Source of the DNA: Bacillus pseudomycoides
GTDB lineage: Bacteria; Bacillota; Bacilli; Bacillales; Bacillaceae_G
Assembly: GCF_022811845.1 (NCBI RefSeq)
Contig: NZ_CP064266.1
Span: 4,154,001 to 4,218,000, forward strand
Reading direction: 5' to 3'
DNA length: 64,000 nucleotides
The notes under the pieces were generated by a model. It did no database searches and was not told where the DNA came from. It worked only from the letters and a program-made list of their open reading frames with translations. A program made the translations under genes and the position numbers. The first letter of the stretch is position 1. The number at the start of each line of letters is the position of its first letter. Positions 17,023 to 26,373 of this stretch are shown piece after piece.

Positions 17023-17463
17023 TCATATTCCAAACAGTTTCTTAATTTTTGAAACATAGCGTCGAGAAGCATACGTTTTGATATTCCCTGTTAATGACAC
17101 GCCAATTGTTCCTGTCATACTAATATCCATATTCGTAATCATTTTAATGTTAACAATCTCTGAATTCGAAATACGAACAAAAAATTGACTATTTAGTTTC
17201 TCTTCCAGTTCATATAATCTTGAGCGAATGGTATAAATCCCAGCAGCAGTTTGGAGAAATACCTTCTGTTTCTCTGTATAGATTCTAACGATATCTTTAC
17301 AGTCAACAATCTCAACACCTCTTTCTGAAAATACAGCTAATGAATCCATATGAGTCTCCGACAATCGCTTCATAATATCAGATATCTCATCTGTCATTTT
17401 ATCCGTTAGAATAATAATTTTCGGCTCTTTATAAGATGGATCAATCGACACTTCAAACTTCAC
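17023..17463 (-). CDS. LytTR-domain transcriptional regulator
   Basis: A 146-residue protein with no receiver domain. A short N-terminal region precedes a LytTR DNA-binding domain (about residues 50-146: VDCKDIVRIYTEKQKVFLQT ... LEEKLNSQFFVRISNSEIVN ... YASRRYVSKIKKLFGI). It is the first gene of a four-gene operon with DUF3021 and an ABC exporter and probably controls that operon. Confidence 0.9.
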   Translation of the reverse strand: MKFEVSIDPSYKEPKIIILTDKMTDEISDIMKRLSETHMDSLAVFSERGVEIVDCKDIVRIYTEKQKVFLQTAAGIYTIRSRLYELEEKLNSQFFVRISNSEIVNIKMITNMDISMTGTIGVSLTGNIKTYASRRYVSKIKKLFGI

Positions 17464-17812
17464 TTCACCACTTCCCCTTCACTCGCTCTAAATATAAAAG
17501 CTATTTAAGTTACTGTAAATGGATTTTCGATAATCGGTTGTTTTCATACGATAACTGGTCAAAAGACAAATATAACAATTAGACATCCCAGGAACACATT
17601 CTCTCTTTACAATAAATAGGCACACAAAAACAGACCCTTTGTGTGCTGATTCAACTTATATATTTCTAAATAAAAATCAATTTATTAAATTATTTTTCCA
17701 TATAGATGTATATCTTATATCTGTCGGATCTGAAAATTAAAAATGCTTTTCCGCTAAAACGAGCTCCTCTGTCAATTAGAAAACTTTTACATTTCTATTA
17801 TACATGAATAAA
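17464..17812. other. Intergenic region with one hairpin, no gene
   Basis: A 349-base stretch upstream of the LytTR operon. It contains a stem GCACACAAA / TTTGTGTGC at about 17621-17647 without a T run, so it is not a clear terminator. The operon promoter must lie near 17470-17560. I see no open frame with an RBS. Confidence 0.5.
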
Positions 17813-17838
17813 AAACGACACTGTATTTTGTGTCGTTT
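17813..17838 (-). terminator. Terminator of the DUF3970 gene
   Basis: The stem AAACGACAC / GTGTCGTTT has an 8-base loop and a T run on the minus strand. Confidence 0.75.
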
Positions 17839-17880
17839 CGGCTCTCTATCATATTACAATTTTACTAATAAAGGAATTTA

Positions 17881-18069
17881 TTATTTAACAGCGGTTTCCA
17901 TCTTTTTATATGACAAATATGCTAATACATTCTTGCTTGCATCATATTTTGGATTGTTTCCTTTTCTCGGCTCTCTAACATGCGTCTTTTCAAATCCAGG
18001 AATTTCAGGCATGTTCTCCAAAAATTCAACAATCTCTTTTTCAGTTCCCTCAATACGTACACGAATCAT
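17881..18069 (-). CDS. DUF3970 (YvzF-like) small protein
   Basis: A 62-residue protein beginning MIRVRIEGTEKEIVEFLENM, with the family's beta-helix start and the HVREPRKGNNP segment. The function is unknown. It is a single gene, downstream of the methyltransferase gene but separated by 70 bases, and has its own terminator. Confidence 0.78.
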   Translation of the reverse strand: MIRVRIEGTEKEIVEFLENMPEIPGFEKTHVREPRKGNNPKYDASKNVLAYLSYKKMETAVK

Positions 18070-18141
18070 TATGACTACTCCTCAATCCTATTTTCTCTGT
18101 AATAAGTATAACGTACTTGAGAAAGACTGCAAGATAATGAA

Positions 18142-18927
18142 TTATCTTTTTAAAGTTGCACTTTTCTGACATACAAAGAGTGCCATCTCCGTATAAAACG
18201 ATTCAACTTTATTATGTTCAACATGTATTTTGAAAAACTCCTTCATTTCATTAGAAGTTTTCATCATACAATCTGTTAACTTTGAACGTGTTTCCTGTGG
18301 TACATCCATCATATTGCACCACCAATCAAAATCAAATTGTTTCTCAAATGTAAAACATGATTGCATTTGCAAACCATTTTTTTCGAGCAATGAGATCCAT
18401 TCTGTTTTTTTCAAAGCTCTCCTGTGGCTCGGATCACGTTTCTTCTCAATAAAATTATAAAAGATATCGTATTCTTGATCTTCTGGAGACACGTTATCAA
18501 TTAAGATGAAAAGTCCCTTTTCTTCTAATGTTCGATGTACTTCATAAACGAACTGCTCTGGGTTTTGAAAATGATGTGCTGCAATGCGGCACACTACTGT
18601 ATCAAATGATGCAGTAGAAAACGGTAAATCCTCTGCATTTCCAGCTACAAATGAAACGTTATTATGACCATTAGAATGAATAAATTCTTTTGCTTTTCCG
18701 ATCATTTTTTCTGTTAAATCAAGGGCGATTACACTTTTAAATAACGGGGCTAGCGTGTTCGCTACATGCCCACCACCTGTAGCAATATCAAGAAGACGAG
18801 TATTTTCACGATTTTTTACTTGCTGAACTAAATATTGCAAATCTGATCCTTTTGCATGAATTTGACTTTTGACATACTTTTCAGCATTACTACCAAATTG
18901 GGTCTTTACAAGCTCTTCATTACTCAT
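18142..18927 (-). CDS. Class I SAM-dependent methyltransferase
   Basis: A 261-residue methyltransferase of the UbiE/Methyltransf_11 type. The SAM-binding glycine motif I is LLDIATGGGHVANTLAP, followed by the acidic ALDLTEKMIGKAKEF, motif AGNAEDLPFSTASFDTVVC and EEKGLFILIDNVSPED. The acceptor is unknown. It is encoded alone on the minus strand. Confidence 0.9.
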   Translation of the reverse strand: MSNEELVKTQFGSNAEKYVKSQIHAKGSDLQYLVQQVKNRENTRLLDIATGGGHVANTLAPLFKSVIALDLTEKMIGKAKEFIHSNGHNNVSFVAGNAEDLPFSTASFDTVVCRIAAHHFQNPEQFVYEVHRTLEEKGLFILIDNVSPEDQEYDIFYNFIEKKRDPSHRRALKKTEWISLLEKNGLQMQSCFTFEKQFDFDWWCNMMDVPQETRSKLTDCMMKTSNEMKEFFKIHVEHNKVESFYTEMALFVCQKSATLKR

Positions 18928-19052
18928 TCTGGATCATCTTCTTTCTACAATATATTTATATATTCTTTTCAGCAAGAATACATAGATATCCTCTTTTAAC
19001 TACATTCTGAAAAAATCTTTCATAAAGTAAATCTCCTTTATTCCTTCGTTAT

Positions 19053-19640
19053 TCAATGGACTAAGAGTTCCATTCTGTTCTCATTTTCTTCTCGTTTCAT
19101 ATATTCACGTACATTTGTACAATATACTTGCACGGTAAAAGGAAGCGACAATACGAATAATTTTTTCACCATATCTTCTTCATACTCATCCATCCAATCC
19201 TTTGCCTCTGCACAGTGATTCAAAATCAATGTATAGAAACTCCCAAATTCCATTTCTGTTTTATCCACTCCTATTTCTCTGAGTAATTCTTTACATAATA
19301 ACGAGTGTCTATTAATAAAATGAGGAAAGTAATGCGCATAAATCATTTCACGGCACTTTTCTCTAATCATGTCTTCAAATTTTATATGATATATTTCAAT
19401 TCCTAAATAGAACGTCCCTCTCATTTTCCCACTGTACTCCCGTAAAAAATCTGCAATTGTATGATACGTATAATCTTCGTGTGTTTGATTCACATGCACC
19501 AAAATACCACTAGAATTTACAATATATTTAGGGACTGCTATGTAATAATAGACCACCCAAAAACAAAGTTTTTCTATTATTTTCTCTTCTTGTTCCTGTA
19601 AAAATTGATCAAGCGATTTCTTAAAAAATTGTTGTATCAT
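19053..19640 (-). CDS. Hypothetical protein, unknown family
   Basis: A 195-residue, mainly helical, probably cytoplasmic protein starting MIQQFFKKSLDQFLQEQEEK. The ATG at 19640 has GAGGGGAGG 7 bases upstream; the longer frame to 19679 lacks a good site. Aromatic-rich stretches (CFWVVYYYIAVPKYIV) occur near residue 30. I do not recognise it. It lies divergent from the next MFS gene, which could mean a regulatory link, but no DNA-binding motif is evident. Confidence 0.65.
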   Translation of the reverse strand: MIQQFFKKSLDQFLQEQEEKIIEKLCFWVVYYYIAVPKYIVNSSGILVHVNQTHEDYTYHTIADFLREYSGKMRGTFYLGIEIYHIKFEDMIREKCREMIYAHYFPHFINRHSLLCKELLREIGVDKTEMEFGSFYTLILNHCAEAKDWMDEYEEDMVKKLFVLSLPFTVQVYCTNVREYMKREENENRMELLVH

Positions 19641-19871
19641 CAACTCGCCTCCCCTCATACATTTTAAATTCCTCCCCATTTATTTTCCAATGCGTAAAGT
19701 TTATTTTTAGCCCTACAAAAACAAACTTTTATCTAAATCAAAAAGATTGAACTTTCATGATCAAACACGTAATATAGACTCTGACTCTAAAAAAGAATGG
19801 TTAAAATATACAGATAAAAAGGAGAATTTATATACGATTTTTCTTATTTTATAAGACGGAGAGGTTTTGTT

Positions 19872-21074
19872 ATGTGGCGTAATAGAAATGTCTGGATTGT
19901 TCTAATCGGAGAGTTTATTGCTGGGCTCGGTTTGTGGCTTGGGATTCTTGGAAATTTAGAATTTATGCAGAAATATGTACCTTCTGATTTTATGAAATCA
20001 GTCATTTTATTTATCGGGCTATTAGCCGGTGTTTTAGTTGGCCCTATGGCCGGCCGCGTTATTGATCAATACGAAAAAAAGAAAATTCTTCTTTATGCCG
20101 GTTTCGGTCGTGTTATCAGTGTTATTTTTATGTTCTTCGCTATTCAATATGAAAGTATTTCCTTTATGATTGCTTTTATGATCGCCATTCAAATTTCGGC
20201 GGCTTTTTATTTTCCTGCCCTGCAGTCTGTTATTCCGCTTATCGTTCGTGAACATGAGTTATTACAAATGAATGGTGTTCATATGAATATCGGAACAATC
20301 GCTCGTATTGTTGGTACTTCACTAGGAGGTGTCTTACTTGTTGTGATGAGCTTACAGTACATGTACGCATTCTCGATGGCCGCATACGCTCTATTATTTT
20401 TGGCAACCTTCTTATTACAATTTGAAGATCAACAAACAAATACAACAAGTAAAAAATCCGCAAAAAACAATAGCTTTATAGAAGTTTTCCGCATATTAAA
20501 AGGGATTCCTATCGCATTTTGTGCACTTATTTTAAGTATCATTCCCCTTCTATTTATTGGCGGTTTTAACTTAATGGTAATTAATATTAGTGAAATGCAA
20601 CATGATCCAACAATAAAAGGATTTATTTATACAATTGAAGGGATAGCATTTATGTTAGGAGCCTTCGTTATTAAACGTCTATCCGAGTATTTCCCACCAG
20701 AAAAATTGCTATACTTCTTTGCATTCTGTACTGCTATTGCACATCTCTCACTTTTCTTTAGTGATATAAAATGGATGGCACTTGTATCGTTCGGGCTATT
20801 CGGATTTAGTGTTGGCTGTTTCTTCCCTATTATGTCGACAGTTTTCCAAACAAAAGTTGAAAAAAGTTATCACGGACGTCTATTCTCATTCCGTAATATG
20901 TTTGAAAGGGTTATGTTCCAAATTGTCCTACTTGGGACAGGATTCTTCTTAGATACAATTGGATTACAGTATATGGTGCTTATTTTCGGTGTTATTTCAT
21001 TATTCATTATTTTTATGTCTTTATCAAAACAAAAGCAAACAAGTAAAAATACTTCTCAAGTATCGAACATGTAA
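19872..21074 (+). CDS. MFS transporter
   Basis: A 400-residue protein with 12 hydrophobic helices. The MFS loop 2-3 motif is altered but recognisable (GPMAGRVIDQYEKKKILLYAG), and the mid region FYFPALQSVIPLIVREHEL resembles enterobactin-exporter-like/MFS_3 proteins. The substrate is unknown. GGAGAGG is about 7 bases before the ATG. The gene ends at a bidirectional terminator shared with pduL. Confidence 0.88.
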   Translation: MWRNRNVWIVLIGEFIAGLGLWLGILGNLEFMQKYVPSDFMKSVILFIGLLAGVLVGPMAGRVIDQYEKKKILLYAGFGRVISVIFMFFAIQYESISFMIAFMIAIQISAAFYFPALQSVIPLIVREHELLQMNGVHMNIGTIARIVGTSLGGVLLVVMSLQYMYAFSMAAYALLFLATFLLQFEDQQTNTTSKKSAKNNSFIEVFRILKGIPIAFCALILSIIPLLFIGGFNLMVINISEMQHDPTIKGFIYTIEGIAFMLGAFVIKRLSEYFPPEKLLYFFAFCTAIAHLSLFFSDIKWMALVSFGLFGFSVGCFFPIMSTVFQTKVEKSYHGRLFSFRNMFERVMFQIVLLGTGFFLDTIGLQYMVLIFGVISLFIIFMSLSKQKQTSKNTSQVSNM

Positions 21075-21103
21075 AATCCATCTCAATATTGAGATGGATT
21101 TTT
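21073..21103. terminator. Bidirectional terminator
   Basis: A perfect 15-base inverted repeat (AAAATCCATCTCAAT and its complement) with T runs, between the converging MFS and pduL genes. Confidence 0.88.
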
Positions 21104-21105
21104 TC

Positions 21106-21684
21106 TTATTGTAAGAGTTGACCTAAGTCTCCTGTTGTTACACTCCCACTATTGGCTTCATCTGTATCAATATGCATATCTAATGCGTAAGTATCTTTTA
21201 CACGAATTAGTACCTGATTAAAAACCAACCCTCTGTCTCCTTCTACTTTAACACTTACATATTGTCCATCTTCCACTTGAAATTTCTCAGCATCTTGAGG
21301 TGTCATATGAATATGACGCTCAGCAATGATTACACCTTTTTCAATTTTTAAAGATCCCTTTGGACCAATAAGAGTAATCCCTGGTGTTCCATCAATATTG
21401 CCTGATGCTCGAATCGGAGCATCCACTCCTAGCTTACGTGCATCTGTTTTTGAAATTTCAACCTGTGTAAACTTTCGGATAGGACCAAGAATACGGACAT
21501 TTGAGATTTCCGCCTTTTCAGTCTGAATCGTTACTGTTTCTTTTGCTGCAAACTCTCCTGGTTGTGAAAGATCTTTTGCAACCACTAGCTCATATCCTTC
21601 CCCAAAAAGTTTTTCTAAATCTTCGTTTGTTAGATGAATATGCCGATTTGATACGCCAATTGGAATTTGTTTCACCTTAAACAC
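21106..21684 (-). CDS. pduL: Phosphate propanoyltransferase (PduL-type phosphotransacylase)
   Basis: A 192-residue enzyme with the two PduL zinc-binding histidine motifs, GVSNRHIHLTNEDL near the N-terminus and IIAERHIHMTPQDAE at about residue 120. It interconverts acyl-CoA (propanoyl- or acetyl-CoA) and acyl-phosphate. No microcompartment shell genes are nearby and no encapsulation peptide is evident, so it is likely a soluble housekeeping enzyme. It is a single gene on the minus strand. Confidence 0.93.
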   Translation of the reverse strand: MFKVKQIPIGVSNRHIHLTNEDLEKLFGEGYELVVAKDLSQPGEFAAKETVTIQTEKAEISNVRILGPIRKFTQVEISKTDARKLGVDAPIRASGNIDGTPGITLIGPKGSLKIEKGVIIAERHIHMTPQDAEKFQVEDGQYVSVKVEGDRGLVFNQVLIRVKDTYALDMHIDTDEANSGSVTTGDLGQLLQ

Positions 21685-21858
21685 CTCTTCATTATGTGCT
21701 AGTATTCATACTCTTTAGCCTTCCCTTCTTTTTCTTTTTACACAACTACGTTTTGAATTCTGGTCCAAAAGTGATAAAATATAATTATGTGTTTTCAGAA
21801 TAATAAAAGAATATAAAAGTTAGAAAAATGAAAGCACAGTTTTTTAGGAGGGGTTTTG

Positions 21859-23058
21859 ATGACTTATACGTTGGCAACTAGAATGAAAGCATTTCAATCT
21901 TCTATATTTAGTGAACTATCAGCTTATAAAAAAGAAAAAATCGCAGCAGGTCACAAAATGATTGATTTAAGTATCGGCAATCCAGATATGCCTCCTGCTG
22001 ATATTGTAAGAGAAGCTATGGTACATACAGCAAGTGGAAAAGAAAATTACGGTTATACTTTAACTGGTATTCAAGAATTTCACGAGTCAGTAACTGAATA
22101 TTACAATAACGCTCACAATGTTACATTAGATCCGAACAAGGAAGTTTTATTGTTGATGGGTTCCCAAGATGGACTCGTTCACTTACCTATGGTTTTTGCA
22201 AATCCAGGTGATCTTATTTTAGTACCCGACCCTGGATATACAGCATATGAAACGGGTATTCAAATGGCAGGTGCAAACCCTTACTTTATGCCTTTAAAGA
22301 AGGAAAATGACTTTTTACCTAAGTTACAAGACATTCCTGAGGAAATTGCTAAACAAGCAAAAATGATGATATTAAACTTCCCTGGAAATCCAGTCCCAGC
22401 AATGGCACATGAAGATTTCTTCAAAGAAGTCATCACCTTCGCAAAACACCACAATATCATTGTGGTACATGATTTCGCATACGCTGAATTTTATTACGAT
22501 GGAAAGAAACCAATCAGTTTCTTATCTGTTCCTGGCGCCAAAGAAGTTGGTGTTGAAATTAATTCCCTATCCAAAAGCTACAGCTTAGCTGGTAGCCGCA
22601 TTGGTTATATGATTGGAAATAAAGAAATTGTAGGTGCACTAGCGCAATTTAAATCCAACACAGATTACGGTGTGTTCTTACCAATTCAAAAGGCTGCATC
22701 AGTTGCCTTACGTCAAGGTGCCGACTTCTGCGCCAAAAATCGTATCATCTATCAAGAACGTAGAGATACTTTAGTCGATGGTTTTGCTTCTTTCGGATGG
22801 CATGTTGATAAACCAGCTGGTAGTATGTTCATATGGGCGGAAATACCAAAAGGCTGGACTTCATTAGAATTTGCTTATGCATTGATGGATCGTGCGCATG
22901 TTGTTGTAACCCCTGGTCATGCTTTTGGACCACATGGTGAAGGATTCGTTCGTATCGCACTTGTCCAAGATAAAATAGTATTACAACAAGTTGTTGAAAA
23001 TATTAAAAATAGCGGTATTTTCTCTACTGAAAAAGCAGATGCATTAGTCAATAATTAA
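21859..23058 (+). CDS. Class I/II PLP-dependent aminotransferase
   Basis: A 399-residue enzyme of the aspartate-aminotransferase fold. The PLP lysine is in INSLSKSYSLAGSRIGYM, the substrate-binding region is MILNFPGNPVPA, and the C-terminal arginine motif is GEGFVRIAL. The sequence resembles LL-diaminopimelate or alanine-type aminotransferases; the exact substrate is not fixed. The ATG at 21859 is used (GGAGGGG 6 bases upstream) rather than the overlapping TTG at 21856. A short hairpin separates it from the fabZ-like gene. Confidence 0.9.
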   Translation: MTYTLATRMKAFQSSIFSELSAYKKEKIAAGHKMIDLSIGNPDMPPADIVREAMVHTASGKENYGYTLTGIQEFHESVTEYYNNAHNVTLDPNKEVLLLMGSQDGLVHLPMVFANPGDLILVPDPGYTAYETGIQMAGANPYFMPLKKENDFLPKLQDIPEEIAKQAKMMILNFPGNPVPAMAHEDFFKEVITFAKHHNIIVVHDFAYAEFYYDGKKPISFLSVPGAKEVGVEINSLSKSYSLAGSRIGYMIGNKEIVGALAQFKSNTDYGVFLPIQKAASVALRQGADFCAKNRIIYQERRDTLVDGFASFGWHVDKPAGSMFIWAEIPKGWTSLEFAYALMDRAHVVVTPGHAFGPHGEGFVRIALVQDKIVLQQVVENIKNSGIFSTEKADALVNN

Positions 23059-23066
23059 TTACAAAT

Positions 23067-23094
23067 CCCCTGCTTACTTTTAGCAGGGGCTATT
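23067..23094 (+). terminator. Hairpin after the aminotransferase gene
   Basis: The stem CCCCTGCT / AGCAGGGG has a 7-base loop followed by a broken T tract (CTATTATTTT). It probably terminates transcription partly before the fabZ-like gene. Confidence 0.6.
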
Positions 23095-23130
23095 ATTTTC
23101 CCATTTAAAGATTAAAGATCGGAGACCTTT

Positions 23131-23538
23131 ATGAATATCAAAAATATTAACGATACACTTCCTCATCGCTACCCATTTTTAATGATTGATAGAATCACAG
23201 AGATTGAAAATGAAAAATCCGTAAAAGGATATAAATTAATCACAAGTAACGAATGGTTTATAAATGAGAATCAAAACAGTATGCCACACATGCTAATTGT
23301 AGAGGCCCTTGCACAGCTTGGAGCATTTGTAGGAACAAGTGAGTCTACCGGATTAGGATTCCTCTCCTCATTAGACGGTGTAACATTTAATAGCACTGCT
23401 ATACCTGGTGACAAGCTAGATTTACAATATGAAGTTCTGCGGAATAAACGAGGGTTTATTCTAGGCAAAGGGATTGCTTCTGTAAATGGTAAACCAATCG
23501 TTATAGTTGAAAAGTTATTAGTTTATATCAGTAAATAA
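23131..23538 (+). CDS. FabZ-like hot-dog-fold acyl-ACP dehydratase
   Basis: A 135-residue protein with the FabZ motifs: LPHRYPFLMIDRITEIE (catalytic His) and MPHMLIVEALAQLGAF (catalytic Glu; MPH instead of the common MPG). It would dehydrate 3-hydroxyacyl-ACP in fatty-acid synthesis. It is separate from any fatty-acid gene cluster and followed 55 bases later by coaW, which suggests an accessory role linked to CoA/ACP metabolism (inference). Confidence 0.88.
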   Translation: MNIKNINDTLPHRYPFLMIDRITEIENEKSVKGYKLITSNEWFINENQNSMPHMLIVEALAQLGAFVGTSESTGLGFLSSLDGVTFNSTAIPGDKLDLQYEVLRNKRGFILGKGIASVNGKPIVIVEKLLVYISK

Positions 23539-23593
23539 AGAGTGAATGATAGATATTCATTTTTATAATTCCACAATGATAAGGGGTACAATA

Positions 23594-24415
23594 ATGAAGA
23601 GCACCGTCGGTATTGATGCTGGAGGAACACTAACAAAAATTGCTTATTTTAATGAAGATAATGAGTTGCATTTCGAAAAATTTTACTCCTATGAACAAAA
23701 CAAAATTAAAGATTGGTTACATAACAATATACATATTAACAGATTATCTATAACTGGTGGTAAAACTGAACAATTACAAACATTATTTTTAGAAAAATAT
23801 AAAATAGAGCCCCTCGCAGAATTCGATGCCACACTTGCAGGTGTTCATTACCTCATTAATAAAGAAAAACACTTTATCAATAACTTTGTTTTAACAAATA
23901 TCGGTACAGGAACGTCCATTCACTATATCCATAACAAAAAATATATCCGTGCTGGAGGAGCTGGTATTGGTGGAGGCACGATTATGGGGTTATCAAAACT
24001 ATTAGCAAACATAGATTGTTTTGAAGAAATCATTCAACATACAAAACTAGGATCTAGAAACAATCTCGATATAACAGTTGGAGATATTTATAGCGGCGTT
24101 CTTTCCCCGATTGATAGTAGTTTAACAGCTAGTAATTTTGGAAAAGCTGCTATGAGTGAAGCGGATTATAACAAGTCTGATTTAATTGCTACCCTTCAAG
24201 GTCTTGTCGGTGAAGTAGTTACTGCATTAAGCCTTCAATTTGCAGAAGCAAAAGATATGGATCATATCGTTTATATCGGATCTACACTTTCAAACAACAA
24301 ACAACTGCAAGAGATTATTGGTAATTATACTGCGTATCAAAATAAAAAACCTATCTTCCTGCAAGATCACGGTTTTAGCGGGGCTATTGGTGCTTTATTA
24401 CGTACAACAAAATAA
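23594..24415 (+). CDS. coaW: Type II pantothenate kinase
   Basis: A 273-residue ASKHA-fold kinase starting MKSTVGIDAGGTLTKIAYF, with the phosphate-1 loop DAGGTLTK, the second phosphate loop TNIGTGTSIHYI and the glycine-rich IRAGGAGIGGGTIMGL. It phosphorylates pantothenate, the first step of coenzyme A synthesis; this staphylococcal/Bacillus type is not feedback-inhibited by CoA. The ATG at 23594 has AAGGGG 9 bases upstream; the frame upstream to 23546 is not needed. Confidence 0.93.
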   Translation: MKSTVGIDAGGTLTKIAYFNEDNELHFEKFYSYEQNKIKDWLHNNIHINRLSITGGKTEQLQTLFLEKYKIEPLAEFDATLAGVHYLINKEKHFINNFVLTNIGTGTSIHYIHNKKYIRAGGAGIGGGTIMGLSKLLANIDCFEEIIQHTKLGSRNNLDITVGDIYSGVLSPIDSSLTASNFGKAAMSEADYNKSDLIATLQGLVGEVVTALSLQFAEAKDMDHIVYIGSTLSNNKQLQEIIGNYTAYQNKKPIFLQDHGFSGAIGALLRTTK

Positions 24416-24508
24416 ATTTATTATTAAAATAATCAAGTTTCACTTTATGAAACATAATTTAACTGGTTTAGAAAGAATAACATTTTTTGTACTTGAGGAT
24501 AGTGATTA

Positions 24509-24528
24509 TTCTTAAGTTGATGGGCATG
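24509..24528 (-). repeat. Solo IS231-type terminal inverted repeat
   Basis: The sequence is the complement of CATGCCCATCAACTTAAGAA, which I recall as the terminal repeat of the IS231 group. No element body lies to its left, and a second element starts 12 bases to its right across a GG(N)CCCC-type spacer. Confidence 0.7.
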
Positions 24529-24540
24529 TGGCGGTATCCC

Positions 24541-24637
24541 CTCACCATCAACCTAAGAAAAGCAAATACCCCAAAACAAAAAAATGTACATTTTTTTGTT
24601 TTGGGGACGTTATAACATTTTTAATTTAATGGGCATG
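24541..24637. repeat. About 97-bp MITE-like element with IS231-type ends
   Basis: It begins CACCATCAACCTAAGAAA and ends TTTAATTTAATGGGCATG, degenerate versions of the IS231-type repeat. Inside is a long palindrome, CCCCAAAACAAAAAAATG facing its complement. There is no coding capacity. Related copies with the same CCCCAAAACNAAAA core occur at 30669 and 36708. Confidence 0.65.
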
Positions 24638-24683
24638 AGAGGTAAAGTATCTCAACTTTATTTCAAATCCACAATAATCTCTT

Positions 24684-25187
24684 TTAACACGGCACAGCAC
24701 TTAGTTTATCTTTATTTATTTTCTCTGGGCTACAAAATCTGTAAAATTCATTGAAAGCTTCCCGTAATGCATCCACTGCTACCTTTATATCTTCTTCTTT
24801 TATCAGAACCCAAATTGTCTTATGACTATCAGCAGCTTGTAAGATTTGCACACCTTTTTTCCATAAAGTAGAACTGACTTGTGATACGATTCCTGGAACT
24901 CCAGAAAATTCAGCTGTTCCTTCTATTGTTACCTTAATACACCCTGGATTGATTTCAGGAATATAGTCTAACTGTTCGATAATTGTAATTACCTTTGCTA
25001 ATGTCTCCTGCTCTACAGAAAATAAGACTTCCTCTACAGATATGTGTACAAAATCAACTTTAATCTCTTCCTTAACTATCTGATCAAATATCGGAATTAG
25101 GAACATAGTATCTATTTCTTTTTTCTTTACCTTTATTTGACTGATAGGTGAACTACAAAAAATATTTGTTTTAAATATTTCACTCAT
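24684..25187 (-). CDS. ACT-domain protein (aspartokinase regulatory-domain-like)
   Basis: A 167-residue protein whose second half resembles the paired ACT domains of aspartokinase. The key stretch is CIKVTIEGTAEFSGVPGIVS followed by GVQILQAADSHKTIWVLIKE, which corresponds to the G-V-x-G and I-S-T-S-E-I-K-I regions. There is no kinase domain. It may bind an amino acid as a stand-alone sensor. GGAG is about 9 bases before the ATG at 25187. It is a single gene at the edge of the repeat-rich region. Confidence 0.75.
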   Translation of the reverse strand: MSEIFKTNIFCSSPISQIKVKKKEIDTMFLIPIFDQIVKEEIKVDFVHISVEEVLFSVEQETLAKVITIIEQLDYIPEINPGCIKVTIEGTAEFSGVPGIVSQVSSTLWKKGVQILQAADSHKTIWVLIKEEDIKVAVDALREAFNEFYRFCSPEKINKDKLSAVPC

Positions 25188-25551
25188 AATCATAATCTCC
25201 TATCTTTAAAACCATTTATTTTTTCAACCTCTATACTCTTTATATTTTTTCAGAACATTACTTCTTATTTTAAATCAAAAGAACAGCCTAACAAATCCAA
25301 AATTTGTATTTTCTAATCACTAAAAATAAGACTGTCCTATAAGGAAGTGTAACTGAAATCTCGCCATACTTCCATCAATCTAAGATAAATTTATATCAAA
25401 AACGCCATCCTTTCCTATGATTCTACAGAAAGAATAGCGTATTTTTTCATTTTATGGATACAAATTCGCTTTAGCTTAATGAAAATGCTATTTTGTTAGT
25501 ACATCGACTCTTTACTACAAAATAGTATCCCCATTTTCTCTTTTTCAAACT
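25188..25551. other. Intergenic region with one terminator-like hairpin
   Basis: No gene seen. An imperfect stem (ACGCCATCCTTTC / GAAAGAATAGCGT, two mismatches) followed by a T run lies at about 25402-25447 and reads as a plus-strand terminator, although no plus-strand gene is visible upstream. It may mark a lost gene. Confidence 0.45.
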
Positions 25552-25971
25552 TCATTCATATATTGTTCTTCTTATAAAAAAAGTAACAGAGCAAATAATA
25601 GCCAATCCCATATAATACATCATGGCAACAATACGCAGATTTTCATATACCGTTGGAACTCCTCCAGATATGATTTCAAATATAAAAACAATTCCTGCTC
25701 CCAAAAGAATATATAACCATAAAGAAATCATAAAATTGAGTTTAATAGGTAAAATAAAATGTTTAAACAATATCTCACCAATAATACACCCAAATAAAAC
25801 TACAGGAACTCCAACAACAACTGTTATTCGTATCATATTAATAAAGGCTTCTCCTTCGAAAATATCTATACCATCGTACAGTTGAAGTATATTCATTGAA
25901 ATCACTAAACTTAATAAAGAATATAAAAAGATACGGCGAACTTTTTCACTAGAATTCACCCCATTTTTCAA
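25552..25971 (-). CDS. Four-helix hypothetical membrane protein
   Basis: A 139-residue protein with four hydrophobic segments (LYSLLSLVISMNILQLY, ITVVVGVPVVLFGCIIGEIL, FMISLWLYILLGAGIVFIF, MYYMGLAIICSVTFFI). The family is not recognised. No operon partner is adjacent; it lies in the accessory region. Confidence 0.6.
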   Translation of the reverse strand: MKNGVNSSEKVRRIFLYSLLSLVISMNILQLYDGIDIFEGEAFINMIRITVVVGVPVVLFGCIIGEILFKHFILPIKLNFMISLWLYILLGAGIVFIFEIISGGVPTVYENLRIVAMMYYMGLAIICSVTFFIRRTIYE

Positions 25972-26373
25972 TTACAACATTCATTATTTATATTACCTGA
26001 ATTCAATCTTATATACTATGGGAACATATAAAATTAATATTCTTGATTAGGATTAGGTATCATAGGATTCCGAATGGATTTTCAAAATAATGCTTACTGT
26101 TTTTATTCAAAATATATTAACCAACTGCTCCTGTTAAGAATTTTAAGTGTAGCTTTAAAATAAAGTTTGACTAAATTATTACTAATAACCTTGATATAAA
26201 GACAAGTATAAAGAGCCTGTTTTGAAAAAAGATTGATCAAAACAGGCTCTAAATTATTGTAATAGATCAACTTATTTATAAAAAAGTTTGATCATCTTTG
26301 AAATCTTTGTTGCACTAAAGTACCCGTTAATTGAATAAGCGCCCTACTAACTTTGCAGGGTGCATCCATTTCC
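25972..26373. other. Intergenic region with a strong hairpin
   Basis: A 14-base perfect inverted repeat (AGAGCCTGTTTTGA and its complement) lies at 26212-26250 without a convincing T run on either strand. A weaker stem (GCGCCCT / AGGGTGC) at about 26339-26363 may end the aadE-like gene. No open frame of interest. Confidence 0.5.
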
